DNA of 12,246 nt from NCBI GenBank assembly GCA_902475785.1, contig CABSAN010000061.1, positions 1 to 12,246 of the forward strand. The letters are read 5' to 3'. Below the pieces are notes generated by a model. It was not told the origin of the DNA, ran no database searches, and saw nothing but the letters and a program-made list of their open reading frames with translations. This document shows, in pieces, positions 1 through 6,442 of this stretch. The position numbers and the translations under genes are program-made. The DNA comes from an uncultured Collinsella sp. GTDB lineage: Bacteria > Actinomycetota > Coriobacteriia > Coriobacteriales > Coriobacteriaceae. Numbering within the stretch: position 1 is the stretch's first letter; each line of letters begins with the position of its first letter.

Positions 1-55
1 ACATGTCGAGCATGCCCTCGAGGTTTGCACCGTCAGCGAACACCTTGATTGCCAT
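1..55 (-). CDS. Transaldolase / fructose-6-phosphate aldolase-like protein, N-terminal fragment
   Basis: Only the first 18 codons are in the window; the gene continues past the left edge. The peptide begins MAIKVFADGANLEGMLDM. It resembles the first beta strand of the small transaldolase/FSA family (K-[IV]-F-x-D-x-A-[ND]-[LI]), in which an early Asp lies in the Schiff-base (class I) active site. Such enzymes form or cleave fructose 6-phosphate-type ketoses by moving a dihydroxyacetone unit. The ATG at 53-55 is supported by AAAGGAA about 8 nt upstream on the minus strand. It lies downstream of the sugar operon but is separated from it by a terminator, a decayed gene and a leader of its own, so it is probably a separate transcription unit. 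The family call rests on 18 residues and is moderate. Confidence 0.55.
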   Translation of the reverse strand, partial: MAIKVFADGANLEGMLDM

Positions 56-236
56 CTGCCTGATTCCTTTCGCTTGCACATGGGCGTTAAACTGCTAAAC
101 ACTTTACCTACGTTTATCAAGGCGTGAGCTGCGGTTTTTTATCTTCTCGGCGAACGGTATAAACACCTCAGTGTTTGGATTGATAAATCGATTGAGCATG
201 CAAAAGAAGAAAGTCTCAGTTTAAGCAAACGTCAGT
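56..236 (-). promoter_or_regulatory. Leader/promoter region of the transaldolase-like gene with several dyads
   Basis: This AT-richer stretch has no gene. An 8-bp inverted pair, TTTATCAA (113-120) and TTGATAAA (180-187), brackets a shorter dyad, AAACAC-CTCA-GTGTTT (161-176). The half-site TAAACAC occurs at 96-102 and 160-166, and AATCGATT (186-193) is a perfect palindrome. On the minus strand TTGATA (120-115) is a possible -35 with a poor -10 about 17 nt on. These look like operator sites for an unidentified regulator; they do not match the TGAAA/TTTCA sites beside the RpiR gene. The promoter position is uncertain. Confidence 0.4.
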
Positions 237-340
237 GAGCGTGTTCCAGGTGCCGCAGATCGGCGTGAAAGAGGAGCGACGCGTACTTTGGTACGCGAGC
301 GACGGCTTGAACGGCGAGATGCGGTGCCTGGGACGCGCGC
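237..340 (+). ncRNA. Putative structured RNA or palindromic repeat element
   Basis: This segment folds almost completely on itself. The outer helix pairs 237-257 with 320-340: 20 of 21 positions pair, four as G-U wobbles when read on the plus strand (242/335, 245/332, 251/326, 252/325). An opposed GA/AG step (258-259 with 318-319) leads into a second helix (260-266 with 311-317, one G-G mismatch). Another GA/AG step (267-268 with 309-310) and three pairs (269-271 with 306-308) follow. After a symmetric 8+8 nt internal loop comes a 7-bp hairpin (280-286 with 291-297) closed by a TTTG tetraloop. GAGCGACG occurs as a direct repeat on both sides of the hairpin (274-281, 297-304). The wobbles would be A-C mismatches on the other strand, which favours plus-strand RNA. 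I cannot assign it to a known RNA family. A genomic REP-like repeat is the main alternative. Confidence 0.5.
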
Positions 341-344
341 AGCG

Positions 345-605
345 CTAGATCAACCCAAAGTGGCGCATCGCGGTGACAGTGCCGTCGTGTGCGACATCGT
401 CGGTCACGAAGTCGGCGACCGCCTTGACCTCGAGCATGGCGTTGCCCATGGCGACAGCCGTCTCGACGGCAGCGAGCATGCCCAGGTCGTTGCCCGAATC
501 GCCGAAGCCAAAGGTGCGCGCGTTACGGCTGCATCCCAGATACTCCAGTGCTCGCGCCACGCCCACGCCCTTGTCAATGCCCTTGGGGCTCAGCTCGCGG
601 TTTGC
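345..605 (-). pseudogene. C-terminal remnant of a Cof-type HAD phosphatase
   Basis: The minus-strand reading frame ending at the TAG at 345-347 encodes about 86 residues matching the last third of a Cof/HAD IIB sugar-phosphate phosphatase. It has the catalytic Lys context (SPKGIDKG), motif IV (GFGDSGNDLGML) with both acidic residues, and the usual tail of the family (AMGNA, VADFVTDD, GV/TVTAM). Complete members are about 270 residues. Motif I (DxDGT), motif II and the cap domain are absent. The frame stays open upstream to 743, but that part is unrelated Arg/Ala-rich sequence that runs into the operon terminator, with no convincing start or ribosome site. It is therefore a truncated, non-functional copy. 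It is related to, but clearly diverged from, the intact HAD gene at 8973-9800, so it is not a recent duplicate. Confidence 0.72.
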
Positions 606-678
606 TTGCTGGGCTCGCTTGGAAGATCGGCGGTAAACGCGTCTCCCAGTCAATCCGGCACCGCCGAGGCAAACCCCA

Positions 679-711
679 CACGCGCCCGCCGGCAAGCGGC
701 ACGCGCCCGCC
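679..711. repeat. Short direct repeat, 12 bp twice
   Basis: CACGCGCCCGCC occurs at 679-690 and again at 700-711, separated by nine bases (period 21). It lies in the non-coding stretch between the decayed HAD fragment and the operon terminator. It may be simple GC-rich slippage; no function can be read from it. Confidence 0.5.
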
Positions 712-717
712 AACGCA

Positions 718-756
718 AAGGTCCGGCGGGACGCACCTAGCATCCCGCCGGACCTT
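718..756 (-). terminator. Hairpin terminator of the minus-strand sugar operon
   Basis: A perfect 14-bp stem (AAGGTCCGGCGGGA, 718-731, against TCCCGCCGGACCTT, 743-756) with an 11-nt loop lies 31 nt beyond the stop codon of the last operon gene. On the minus strand the stem ends in CCTTT, giving only three T residues. It is therefore a strong hairpin with a weak U-tract, good for ending transcription or protecting the 3' end. Confidence 0.75.
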
Positions 757-787
757 CACTCGTCCAGGAGGTCGCCGCGACGAGCCC

Positions 788-1879
788 CTAGATCTTCGCA
801 AGCTCCTCGGAGATGACGCGACAGACATCCTCAGCCTGAGGCATCACGCCGTACATCTCGAAGAAGCCGTGGTCGCAGCCGCGATAACGAATCGCAGTGA
901 CGTCAACGCCCGCATCCTGCAGCCTCTTCGCGAACAGCTCGTCCTGATAGCGCAGATAGTCATACTCGGAAGAGATGATGACCGTGCGGGGGAACGCGCT
1001 CACGTCCTCCGCGAACAGCGCGGAAATCAGCGGGTCGAGCATCTTGTCCGCATCGCCGTTGACGTACATGGGCGGAAGGTCGTTGTTGGCGAGGCGAATG
1101 CGATCAACCCTGCTCAGCGCCTCGGGCCTCTGCTCATCCACGACCTCGTACAGGTCATAGGACCACTCATCCGGAACGGGACCGCCATCAACGAGCGGAT
1201 AAAGCTCGACAACCGCCTTGATCCTATCCGCGTGAGAGCCCTCGAGCACGACGGCATTCGACAGGCTGCCACCCGCAGAGTCACCAGCCACGGCAATGCG
1301 AGTCGCATCAACGCCCAGCTCGTCAGCGTGATCGACAAGCCAGTCGAGCGTCTTCACGCAGTCCTCGACGCCACCCGGGAACATCGTCTCGGGAGACAGG
1401 CGGTACTCCGGATAGATCGCGACGCAACCCGTGCGCTCCACGATGTCGCGCAGGCAGTTCTCGTACTGGCCGATGTTGCCCACCATGAACCCGCCGCCAT
1501 GGATGAACACGAGCGCGGCAGACCCATCCTCGTGCCCCTCCGGCGTGAAGATGTGCAGCGGAATGCCCTTGTCGCCGAAGTTCATGACGACGGTCTTCTT
1601 GGCAACGTTCGCGCCTCTCACGACGTGGGTCTCCTTGTTGGGCGCGGAGCGCCACGCGATCACGTCCACCGGTCCGGCCGGCGCCGACCCCGCCGCAGGA
1701 GCCGCAGCGAGCTTCGCGTGCGCACGAGCATAGACGCGCGGATCGAGCACGTGCTCGCGGTCGTCACCCGGCACGGGCTTCAGCATCAGCCTCAGGCCGT
1801 TAGGCTCGACAACCTCCCTCGCGCCACTCTCAAGCACCTCAAGCTCGGAAGTGGGGTACTTCCTATCCTCGGCGCTCAT
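788..1879 (-). CDS. Alpha/beta-hydrolase (hormone-sensitive-lipase-type esterase)
   Basis: A 363-residue cytoplasmic hydrolase of the HSL/acetyl-esterase family (alpha/beta-hydrolase fold 3), which cleaves short acyl or similar esters. The oxyanion motif HGGG is at residues 127-130. The nucleophile elbow GDSAGG (199-204) places the catalytic Ser at 201. Asp307 in SSEYDYLRYQDE and His337 in GCDHGF complete the triad. There is no signal peptide. The frame is open far upstream, but the ATG at 1877-1879 is chosen because it lies 2 nt after the reductase stop, as expected for translational coupling, and because the upstream extension overlaps the reductase gene out of frame. The N-terminal 100 residues, with an Ala-rich stretch at 57-70, are longer than the minimal family core. 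It is the last gene of the sugar operon, so it may remove acyl groups from an imported carbohydrate; that role is inference. Confidence 0.88.
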   Translation of the reverse strand: MSAEDRKYPTSELEVLESGAREVVEPNGLRLMLKPVPGDDREHVLDPRVYARAHAKLAAAPAAGSAPAGPVDVIAWRSAPNKETHVVRGANVAKKTVVMNFGDKGIPLHIFTPEGHEDGSAALVFIHGGGFMVGNIGQYENCLRDIVERTGCVAIYPEYRLSPETMFPGGVEDCVKTLDWLVDHADELGVDATRIAVAGDSAGGSLSNAVVLEGSHADRIKAVVELYPLVDGGPVPDEWSYDLYEVVDEQRPEALSRVDRIRLANNDLPPMYVNGDADKMLDPLISALFAEDVSAFPRTVIISSEYDYLRYQDELFAKRLQDAGVDVTAIRYRGCDHGFFEMYGVMPQAEDVCRVISEELAKI

Positions 1880-1881
1880 GG

Positions 1882-2826
1882 CTAGCCGATCTTCAGCTCG
1901 TCGAGCCTGGCGTCGAGCTTGGCCATCTCGTCGGCGGAAAGCTCCCACTCGAACGTCTCGCAGTTCTGAATCGCGTGGGCGTCCGTGCGCACGCCCACGA
2001 GAGCGGTGCCCACGTACTCCTTCTGGGTGCTCCAGTTCACGGCAACCTGCGCCACGGGTTTGTCGTGGGCCTCGGCGATCTCGTCCATGACCTTGAGCAG
2101 CTCCTGGACGCGCGAGAACTTGGGCTCCCGGAAGTAGTCGTAGAAGCCACCGCGGACGTCGCCTTCCTCGAACTTCGTCAGCTCGCGGAACTTGCCCGAC
2201 AGGATGCCCGCGCCAAGGGAGCCATAGGTGAAGGAGTCGATGCCACGCTCGTAGCCCCACTTGATGAGGTCCTCGGAGGAGCGGTCAACCATAGAGTAGG
2301 GCGGCTGCTGGACGTCAATCTGAGCGACCTTCTCGCACTCCTCGATCATCTCGGTCGTGAAGTTGGAGACGCCGATGTGGCGAATCTTGCCCTGCTCCTT
2401 GAGGAGCTGGAGGGCGCACATCGTCTCGGAGAACGGAGTCTTAGCGTCGGGCCAGTGCACGAAGTAGAAGTCGATGTAGTCGGTGCGGAGGTTGCGCAGC
2501 GAGCTCTCGACCTCCCTCATGATGTTCTTGAACGAGGAGTCGCGGTCATAGCCGGCGGCGCTGGTGATCAGGCCAACCTTGGTCGAGAGCAGGTAGCTCT
2601 CTCTGTCGACGCCCCTGAGCGCGTTGCCAACGACCTTCTCGGACGTGCCGTTGCCATAGCACGGCGCGGTGTCGATGAGGTTGACGCCGTGATCGAGCAT
2701 GGTGCGGATGGCGGACATGCTGGCGGCGTCATCGTTCTCACCAAAGGAGTCGCCGCCGATCGCCCAGGTGCCCACAGCGAGCTGGGAGACGTCGACATCG
2801 GAATTCTTGAGGTGCGTGTAGCGCAT
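1882..2826 (-). CDS. Aldo/keto reductase
   Basis: A 314-residue NAD(P)H-dependent oxidoreductase of the aldo/keto reductase superfamily, a cytoplasmic TIM barrel. The catalytic tetrad is visible: Asp52 (LIDTAPCYG), Tyr57, Lys83 (STKVG) and His124 (FVHWPD). GVSNF (152-156) and the C-terminal GVRTDAHAIQN segment that holds the cofactor phosphate are also present. The length is normal for the family. The start at 2824-2826 has AAGGAG about 7 nt upstream. It follows the PTS EIID gene after 97 nt containing a strong hairpin, and its stop lies 2 nt before the hydrolase start. In this operon it could reduce a sugar aldehyde or ketone to an alcohol, or the reverse. The substrate cannot be told from sequence; sugar dehydrogenase and general aldehyde detoxification are both possible. 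Confidence 0.93.
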   Translation of the reverse strand: MRYTHLKNSDVDVSQLAVGTWAIGGDSFGENDDAASMSAIRTMLDHGVNLIDTAPCYGNGTSEKVVGNALRGVDRESYLLSTKVGLITSAAGYDRDSSFKNIMREVESSLRNLRTDYIDFYFVHWPDAKTPFSETMCALQLLKEQGKIRHIGVSNFTTEMIEECEKVAQIDVQQPPYSMVDRSSEDLIKWGYERGIDSFTYGSLGAGILSGKFRELTKFEEGDVRGGFYDYFREPKFSRVQELLKVMDEIAEAHDKPVAQVAVNWSTQKEYVGTALVGVRTDAHAIQNCETFEWELSADEMAKLDARLDELKIG

Positions 2827-2845
2827 GTTCTCTCCTTCTAATGGA

Positions 2846-2880
2846 GCGGCACGCGTCGAATGTCCTCGATCGCGTGCCGC
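2846..2880 (-). other. Intercistronic hairpin between EIID and the reductase
   Basis: A perfect 10-bp inverted repeat, GCGGCACGCG (2846-2855) and CGCGTGCCGC (2871-2880), with a 15-nt loop. It sits in the only long gap inside the distal operon. No T-run follows on the minus strand, so a classical terminator is unlikely. A mRNA-stability or processing hairpin that lets the PTS genes be expressed more than the two downstream enzymes is the likeliest reading. Confidence 0.6.
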
Positions 2881-2923
2881 CGGGAATTGCCTTAAACAAG
2901 CTTCGAATGATCCGGAAGCCGCC

Positions 2924-3760
2924 CTACACGATGCCCACGAGGCCGAGGACGAGCGCCAGAATCATGATGCCAACCAGGATGATGTTGACGTTCACGTTCT
3001 TCTTGCGCAGGAGCCAGAGGACGACGAGCGTAAGCCCCAGGGGCACGATGCCCTTGAAGATCGAGTCGAGGTAGGTCTGGATCATGACGGGGTCAGAGTC
3101 CTGAACCGGAATGGACAGGATCGTGTTGAATTGGACGTTCGCCGCAGTCATGGCACCGATCATCACGAGGCCAACCGTGGAGGTCGCCTTGGTGATGAGC
3201 TTCATGAGACCACCCTCGTACATCTCGGAGATGAAGTTGGTGCCCATGCTGAAGCCGAGGTAGGTCATGAAGTATCGGCAGAGGATCGACGGGATGTTGT
3301 AGATCAGCAGGAACATGATCGCGCCGAGGGGCGAGCCGCTCATGGCGAGGTTGATGCCAATGCCGGCAGCGATGACACGCAGGACGCCCCAGAAGATTGC
3401 GTCACCGATGCCGGACATCGGGCCCATCAGGGAAACCTTGATGCCGTCGATGGACTCGGTGTCGAAGTCTTCGTGCTGCGAGTTCTCCCTCTCCATGGAG
3501 GCGACGAGGCCCATGGCGAACGTGCCGACGTTCTGGGTAATGTTGTACCAAGTCGTGTGACGCTTCATGGCTTCGGCACGGGCCTCGGGGTCATCGGCGT
3601 AGTAGCGGTTAAGCGCGGGCTGGACGGAGTACAGCCAGCCGTCGGCGCCAGCCTTGACGGAACCGCCGGCGCAGGAGGCGAACACGGAGAAAGAGCGCAG
3701 GAAAATGCTGTTGAGCATCTTCTTGTCTTCAGGGCTCACATTCTTGGTCAGGTTGCTCAT
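2924..3760 (-). CDS. PTS mannose/fructose/sorbose-family EIID component
   Basis: A 278-residue membrane subunit of a mannose-class phosphotransferase permease, which forms the sugar channel with EIIC. The family signature SLMGPMSGIGDAIFWG is at residues 110-125. Hydrophobic segments lie around 127-140, 146-160, 194-210, 237-251 and 258-277. The amphipathic N-terminal region (residues 10-50, DKKMLNSIFLRSF) is typical. The length matches the usual 270-285. The ATG at 3758-3760 overlaps the EIIC stop as ATGA, so translation is coupled. The open frame extends upstream to 3973, but that extension only overlaps EIIC out of frame. The substrate could be mannose, fructose, sorbose, an amino sugar or another hexose; the sequence alone does not decide. 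Confidence 0.95.
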   Translation of the reverse strand: MSNLTKNVSPEDKKMLNSIFLRSFSVFASCAGGSVKAGADGWLYSVQPALNRYYADDPEARAEAMKRHTTWYNITQNVGTFAMGLVASMERENSQHEDFDTESIDGIKVSLMGPMSGIGDAIFWGVLRVIAAGIGINLAMSGSPLGAIMFLLIYNIPSILCRYFMTYLGFSMGTNFISEMYEGGLMKLITKATSTVGLVMIGAMTAANVQFNTILSIPVQDSDPVMIQTYLDSIFKGIVPLGLTLVVLWLLRKKNVNVNIILVGIMILALVLGLVGIV

Positions 3761-4569
3761 GCGAAGAAATCCTCCTCGTCGCTGGTTACAGAGTCGTTGG
3801 AAACGGCCTGGGTGGCCAAGCCCTTCTTGGTGAGATCGAAAATCTCCTTGTCGCGGAGGGCGGAGGCAACCGCGATGATGACGCCGAGAACCGCGATGGC
3901 GATCATCGGGAGGCCGAGGTACTGGTAGAGCGTGAAGCCCAGGAAGAAGTAGATGCTGAGCTCGGTGCTCCACAGCATCTGGAGCAGGAGCGCCATACCA
4001 ACGGCGGGCAGGAGGGCGCCCACGGCGTTGAGGCCGCTCATGACATTGGCCGGAATCTGGTTGACGATGGCGGCAACGGGCTCAGCGCCAAGGTAAACGC
4101 CGAGGAAGGCGATGAGGCCAAAGGCGGCGTACTTAACGAACCAGAGAACGAAGTGCTGAAGCGCGAGGCCCTTCTCGTTGCCCTCGGCGGCCATCTTGTC
4201 AAAGGTGGCGGCGAAGAACGCGAGGAACACGTTGTTCATGAAGATCGAGAGGAACGCGGTGACGACGCCAACGGGAACGGCCAGCGTGATGGCGGCGCCT
4301 TGGTCGATGCCGGCGCCAACGGTGAAGGCGACGGCGAGGGCGGTCGCGGTAACGGGCTCGGCGGAGATGGCGCCACCGATGTTAACCGCGCCCATGAAGA
4401 TTGCCTCGAGAGAGGCACCGATGATGACACCGGTCTTGACGTCGCCCATCAGAAGGCCCGCAACGAGGCCGACCACGAGAGGACGCTCGATCATACACTG
4501 ACCGAGAACCCAGTTGCCGCCGTAGCAAATCAGCACGGTCAACCAGGCCATTACTGCTAACCCAATCAT
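3757..4569 (-). CDS. PTS mannose/fructose/sorbose-family EIIC component
   Basis: A 270-residue polytopic membrane protein, the main sugar-translocating subunit of the PTS permease. The typical mannose-class core is present: GASLEAIFMGAVNIGGAISA at residues 51-70, flanked by hydrophobic helices from residue 3 to about 235. The C-terminus leaves the membrane near residue 236 and ends in an acidic tail, TSDEEDFFA. A very similar ending (GSDGDFFD) is found on EIIA of the same operon. The start at 4567-4569 is preceded by AAGGAAG about 5 nt away. A more upstream ATG at 4587-4589 is out of frame. The gene follows EIIB by 46 nt and overlaps EIID by 4 nt. Length is normal for the family (about 260-270). 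Confidence 0.95.
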   Translation of the reverse strand: MIGLAVMAWLTVLICYGGNWVLGQCMIERPLVVGLVAGLLMGDVKTGVIIGASLEAIFMGAVNIGGAISAEPVTATALAVAFTVGAGIDQGAAITLAVPVGVVTAFLSIFMNNVFLAFFAATFDKMAAEGNEKGLALQHFVLWFVKYAAFGLIAFLGVYLGAEPVAAIVNQIPANVMSGLNAVGALLPAVGMALLLQMLWSTELSIYFFLGFTLYQYLGLPMIAIAVLGVIIAVASALRDKEIFDLTKKGLATQAVSNDSVTSDEEDFFA

Positions 4570-4615
4570 TTGACTTCCTTTCTCTCATTTCATTTGACCG
4601 CCTGGCCAAATCCCC

Positions 4616-5119
4616 TTATTTCTCCGCCGCCTCGATCAGACTCTTGAGAGGAGTCTTGGGATTGGACGGGATAAGCTGATGGAAAACCGGAATACCCTGC
4701 TCGCAAAGCTCCTTCGCGGCCTCGAGCTCATCCGGGTTGAGCATGATCGTGGAGTTGAGGGCGACCTTGCTATCCGGATCGGACTTGTCGAAGCGGCCGA
4801 CATTGGCAACGTTCACGCCCTCGATCTTGCCCGGTGCGCCTTTAACGAGCTCAAGCACGTCACGCACGCAGTTGGTGAGCGCGAAGATGCGCATGGAGTC
4901 CGCACGCGGATCGTTCGCGATGCGGCAAGCATCCGGAACATCCTTGACGAGGAGCTTCTGGCCCGCCGGCGTACCCATGGAAAGCGTCATGCGAAGGGCA
5001 TCGCTCTCCACGGCGTGCTTGTTGGCGACGATGATCCTGGTGGTGTTGAGCTCCTTGGTCCACACCAGGGCGACCTGCCCGTGAATCAGACGGTCATCGA
5101 CTCGAACCTGAACAATCAT
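4616..5119 (-). CDS. PTS mannose/fructose/sorbose-family EIIB component
   Basis: A 167-residue cytoplasmic phosphocarrier that passes phosphate from EIIA to the incoming sugar. The active-site motif VRVDDRLIHGQV is at residues 5-16, with His13 as the phosphorylated residue. The C-terminal half, including VNVANVGR and the IPVFHQLIPSNP segment, is as in the family. The length is the usual 155-170. The ATG at 5117-5119 has AAGGAGAGG upstream. It is a stand-alone protein, not fused to EIIA as in E. coli ManX. It lies 29 nt after EIIA and 46 nt before EIIC. Confidence 0.95.
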   Translation of the reverse strand: MIVQVRVDDRLIHGQVALVWTKELNTTRIIVANKHAVESDALRMTLSMGTPAGQKLLVKDVPDACRIANDPRADSMRIFALTNCVRDVLELVKGAPGKIEGVNVANVGRFDKSDPDSKVALNSTIMLNPDELEAAKELCEQGIPVFHQLIPSNPKTPLKSLIEAAEK

Positions 5120-5148
5120 TGTTTCCTCTCCTTACTTATTAGTGCTCT

Positions 5149-5577
5149 CTAATCGAAGAAGTCTCCGTCGGACCCCTCGTTGTCCGCGGCCTTGCTCGGA
5201 GGCTCGACGACCTGCATCGTCGCCCTCGCCAGCTCGACGCTCTGCTTGATCGAATCTGCCGTGACCGGCTCAGCGCCGAGGAGCGCCTCGATCACGAGGC
5301 CGAGGTTCATACCGGTAACATGGACGATCCCGCGCTTCTCCGGCTCCATGAGGACGACCTTCTGGAAGACGGAGCCACCGTAGATGTCGGTGAAGATGAT
5401 GGCCTCGTCCTCAGGGCCCACCGAGTCAATAAACGCCTGGATGCGAGGGGTGAAATCGGAGTCGTCCACGTAGCAGTCAACTGCTTCCACCATGTCCGCC
5501 ATACCGGTCAGGATCTCGATCGAGCTCCTGATTCCGCTTGCGAGGTGACCGTGCGACGCGACAAGAACTTTCTTCAT
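5149..5577 (-). CDS. PTS mannose/fructose/sorbose-family EIIA component
   Basis: A 142-residue cytoplasmic phosphocarrier that accepts phosphate from HPr and passes it to EIIB. The first strand KKVLVASHGHLASGI carries the active-site His9. The FTDIYGGSVFQK segment (residues 62-73) corresponds to the conserved Asp-Gly-Gly loop that helps the active His. A C-terminal linker from about residue 123 ends in the acidic-aromatic tail GSDGDFFD, resembling the tail of EIIC. The start at 5575-5577 is 10 nt after the aldolase stop, and its ribosome site AGGAGAG overlaps that stop codon. A fused EIIB domain is absent. Confidence 0.95.
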   Translation of the reverse strand: MKKVLVASHGHLASGIRSSIEILTGMADMVEAVDCYVDDSDFTPRIQAFIDSVGPEDEAIIFTDIYGGSVFQKVVLMEPEKRGIVHVTGMNLGLVIEALLGAEPVTADSIKQSVELARATMQVVEPPSKAADNEGSDGDFFD

Positions 5578-5587
5578 CGAGTCTCTC

Positions 5588-6442
5588 CTAGAGCGAATAG
5601 TGGTTGGGGTTCAGAAGCTGGATCTTGCTTGCGACGAACGCGCGCATGTCGGGGGCGGCGTCCATCAGGAGGCCAACGCCGTTGCCGTCGTTCTTGCCGG
5701 AGCTGATGTCCTTCTCGAAGGCGCGGTACATGGAGCGGAAGTACTCCGTGGCGATGTTGAACTTGCTCATGCCGAGGTTCACGGCCTCCTGGAGCTGCTC
5801 GTCGGGGATGTCGGAGCATCCGTGCATGACGAGGGGGACGCTGACGGCCTCCCTGCAGGCCTTGATGCGCTCCATGTCGAGGTTCGGGACCTTGACGTAG
5901 GGGCCGTGGGCGTTGCCGACGGCGATGGCGAGCGAACCACAGCCGGTGCCCTCGACGAACTCCTCGGCGAGGTTCGGGTCGGTATAGTGGTCGCTGTTCA
6001 CGAAGTCGTTGGCGTCGGAGCCGTTGCCGACGTGGCCGAGCTCGGCCTCGATGTCAACGTCGAAGATCTTGGCGACCTGGACGACGTCCTTCGTGAGCTG
6101 GAAGTTCTCCTCATAGGGAAGCGAGGAGCCGTCGACCATGACGGAGGGGAAACCGGCCTTGACGCCCTTGACGGCGATCTCGTAACCAGCGGAGTGATCC
6201 TGGTGGACGGCGACGGGCACGCTCGCGCGCTCGGCGTAATAGCGGGCGGCGAAGGCGATGATGTCGAGGGCACAGTGGTCCTCGAAGCCGGGCCAGTACT
6301 GGATGATGATAGGCATGTGCTCATCCTCGGCGGCCTGGATCGCATAACGGATGGTCTCCGTGTTGATGACGTTGATCGCGGGCACGCCATAGTGGTGCTC
6401 GGTCGCATGTTGAAGAAGCTCGTTGACCTTGATGAGAGACAT
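5588..6442 (-). CDS. Class II fructose-bisphosphate/tagatose-bisphosphate-type aldolase with atypical motifs
   Basis: A 284-residue zinc-dependent aldolase of the Fba/GatY/KbaY family, which reversibly splits a ketose (bis)phosphate into dihydroxyacetone phosphate and an aldehyde. Catalytic Asp82 and the zinc ligands His83, His179 (GNAHGPY) and His207 (VMHGCSD) are present, as is Glu134 in IEAELGHVGN. KFNIATEYF (227-235) matches the KINVATEL loop of the GatY/KbaY branch. Two positions are unusual: the first motif reads VHQDHSAGYE instead of the common LHLDHG-x-S, and the phosphate-binding loop reads HGCSD instead of HGGSG. The start at 6440-6442 has AAAGGAAG about 7 nt upstream. The gene is 10 nt before EIIA, so it should act on the sugar imported by that PTS. 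The exact substrate is not known, and a non-standard ketose phosphate is plausible. Confidence 0.9.
   Translation of the reverse strand: MSLIKVNELLQHATEHHYGVPAINVINTETIRYAIQAAEDEHMPIIIQYWPGFEDHCALDIIAFAARYYAERASVPVAVHQDHSAGYEIAVKGVKAGFPSVMVDGSSLPYEENFQLTKDVVQVAKIFDVDIEAELGHVGNGSDANDFVNSDHYTDPNLAEEFVEGTGCGSLAIAVGNAHGPYVKVPNLDMERIKACREAVSVPLVMHGCSDIPDEQLQEAVNLGMSKFNIATEYFRSMYRAFEKDISSGKNDGNGVGLLMDAAPDMRAFVASKIQLLNPNHYSL

Noticed and set aside
237..348. The paired element as the coding end of a gene (plus-strand frame ending at the TAG at 346-348)
   Set aside because: The frame gives a short tail with no start signal and no recognised family, and the pairing explains the sequence better. A repeat that supplies gene tails elsewhere in the genome remains possible.
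345..743. The minus-strand frame as an intact 132-residue gene
   Set aside because: Only the last 86 residues match a family, the ATG lies inside the operon terminator hairpin, and motif I of the HAD fold is missing.
548..1885. Long plus-strand open frame (445 codons) over the hydrolase gene
   Set aside because: It is antisense to a protein with a full catalytic triad, is His/Arg-rich with no recognisable domain, and has no ribosome site; it is a GC-driven shadow.
1880..2260. Longer N-terminus for the hydrolase (490 residues)
   Set aside because: The extension runs out of frame through the aldo/keto reductase, is Arg-rich, and is explained by high GC; the ATG 2 nt after the reductase stop fits better.
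3761..3973. Longer N-terminus for EIID
   Set aside because: It overlaps EIIC out of frame, whereas the ATGA overlap start gives the normal family length.
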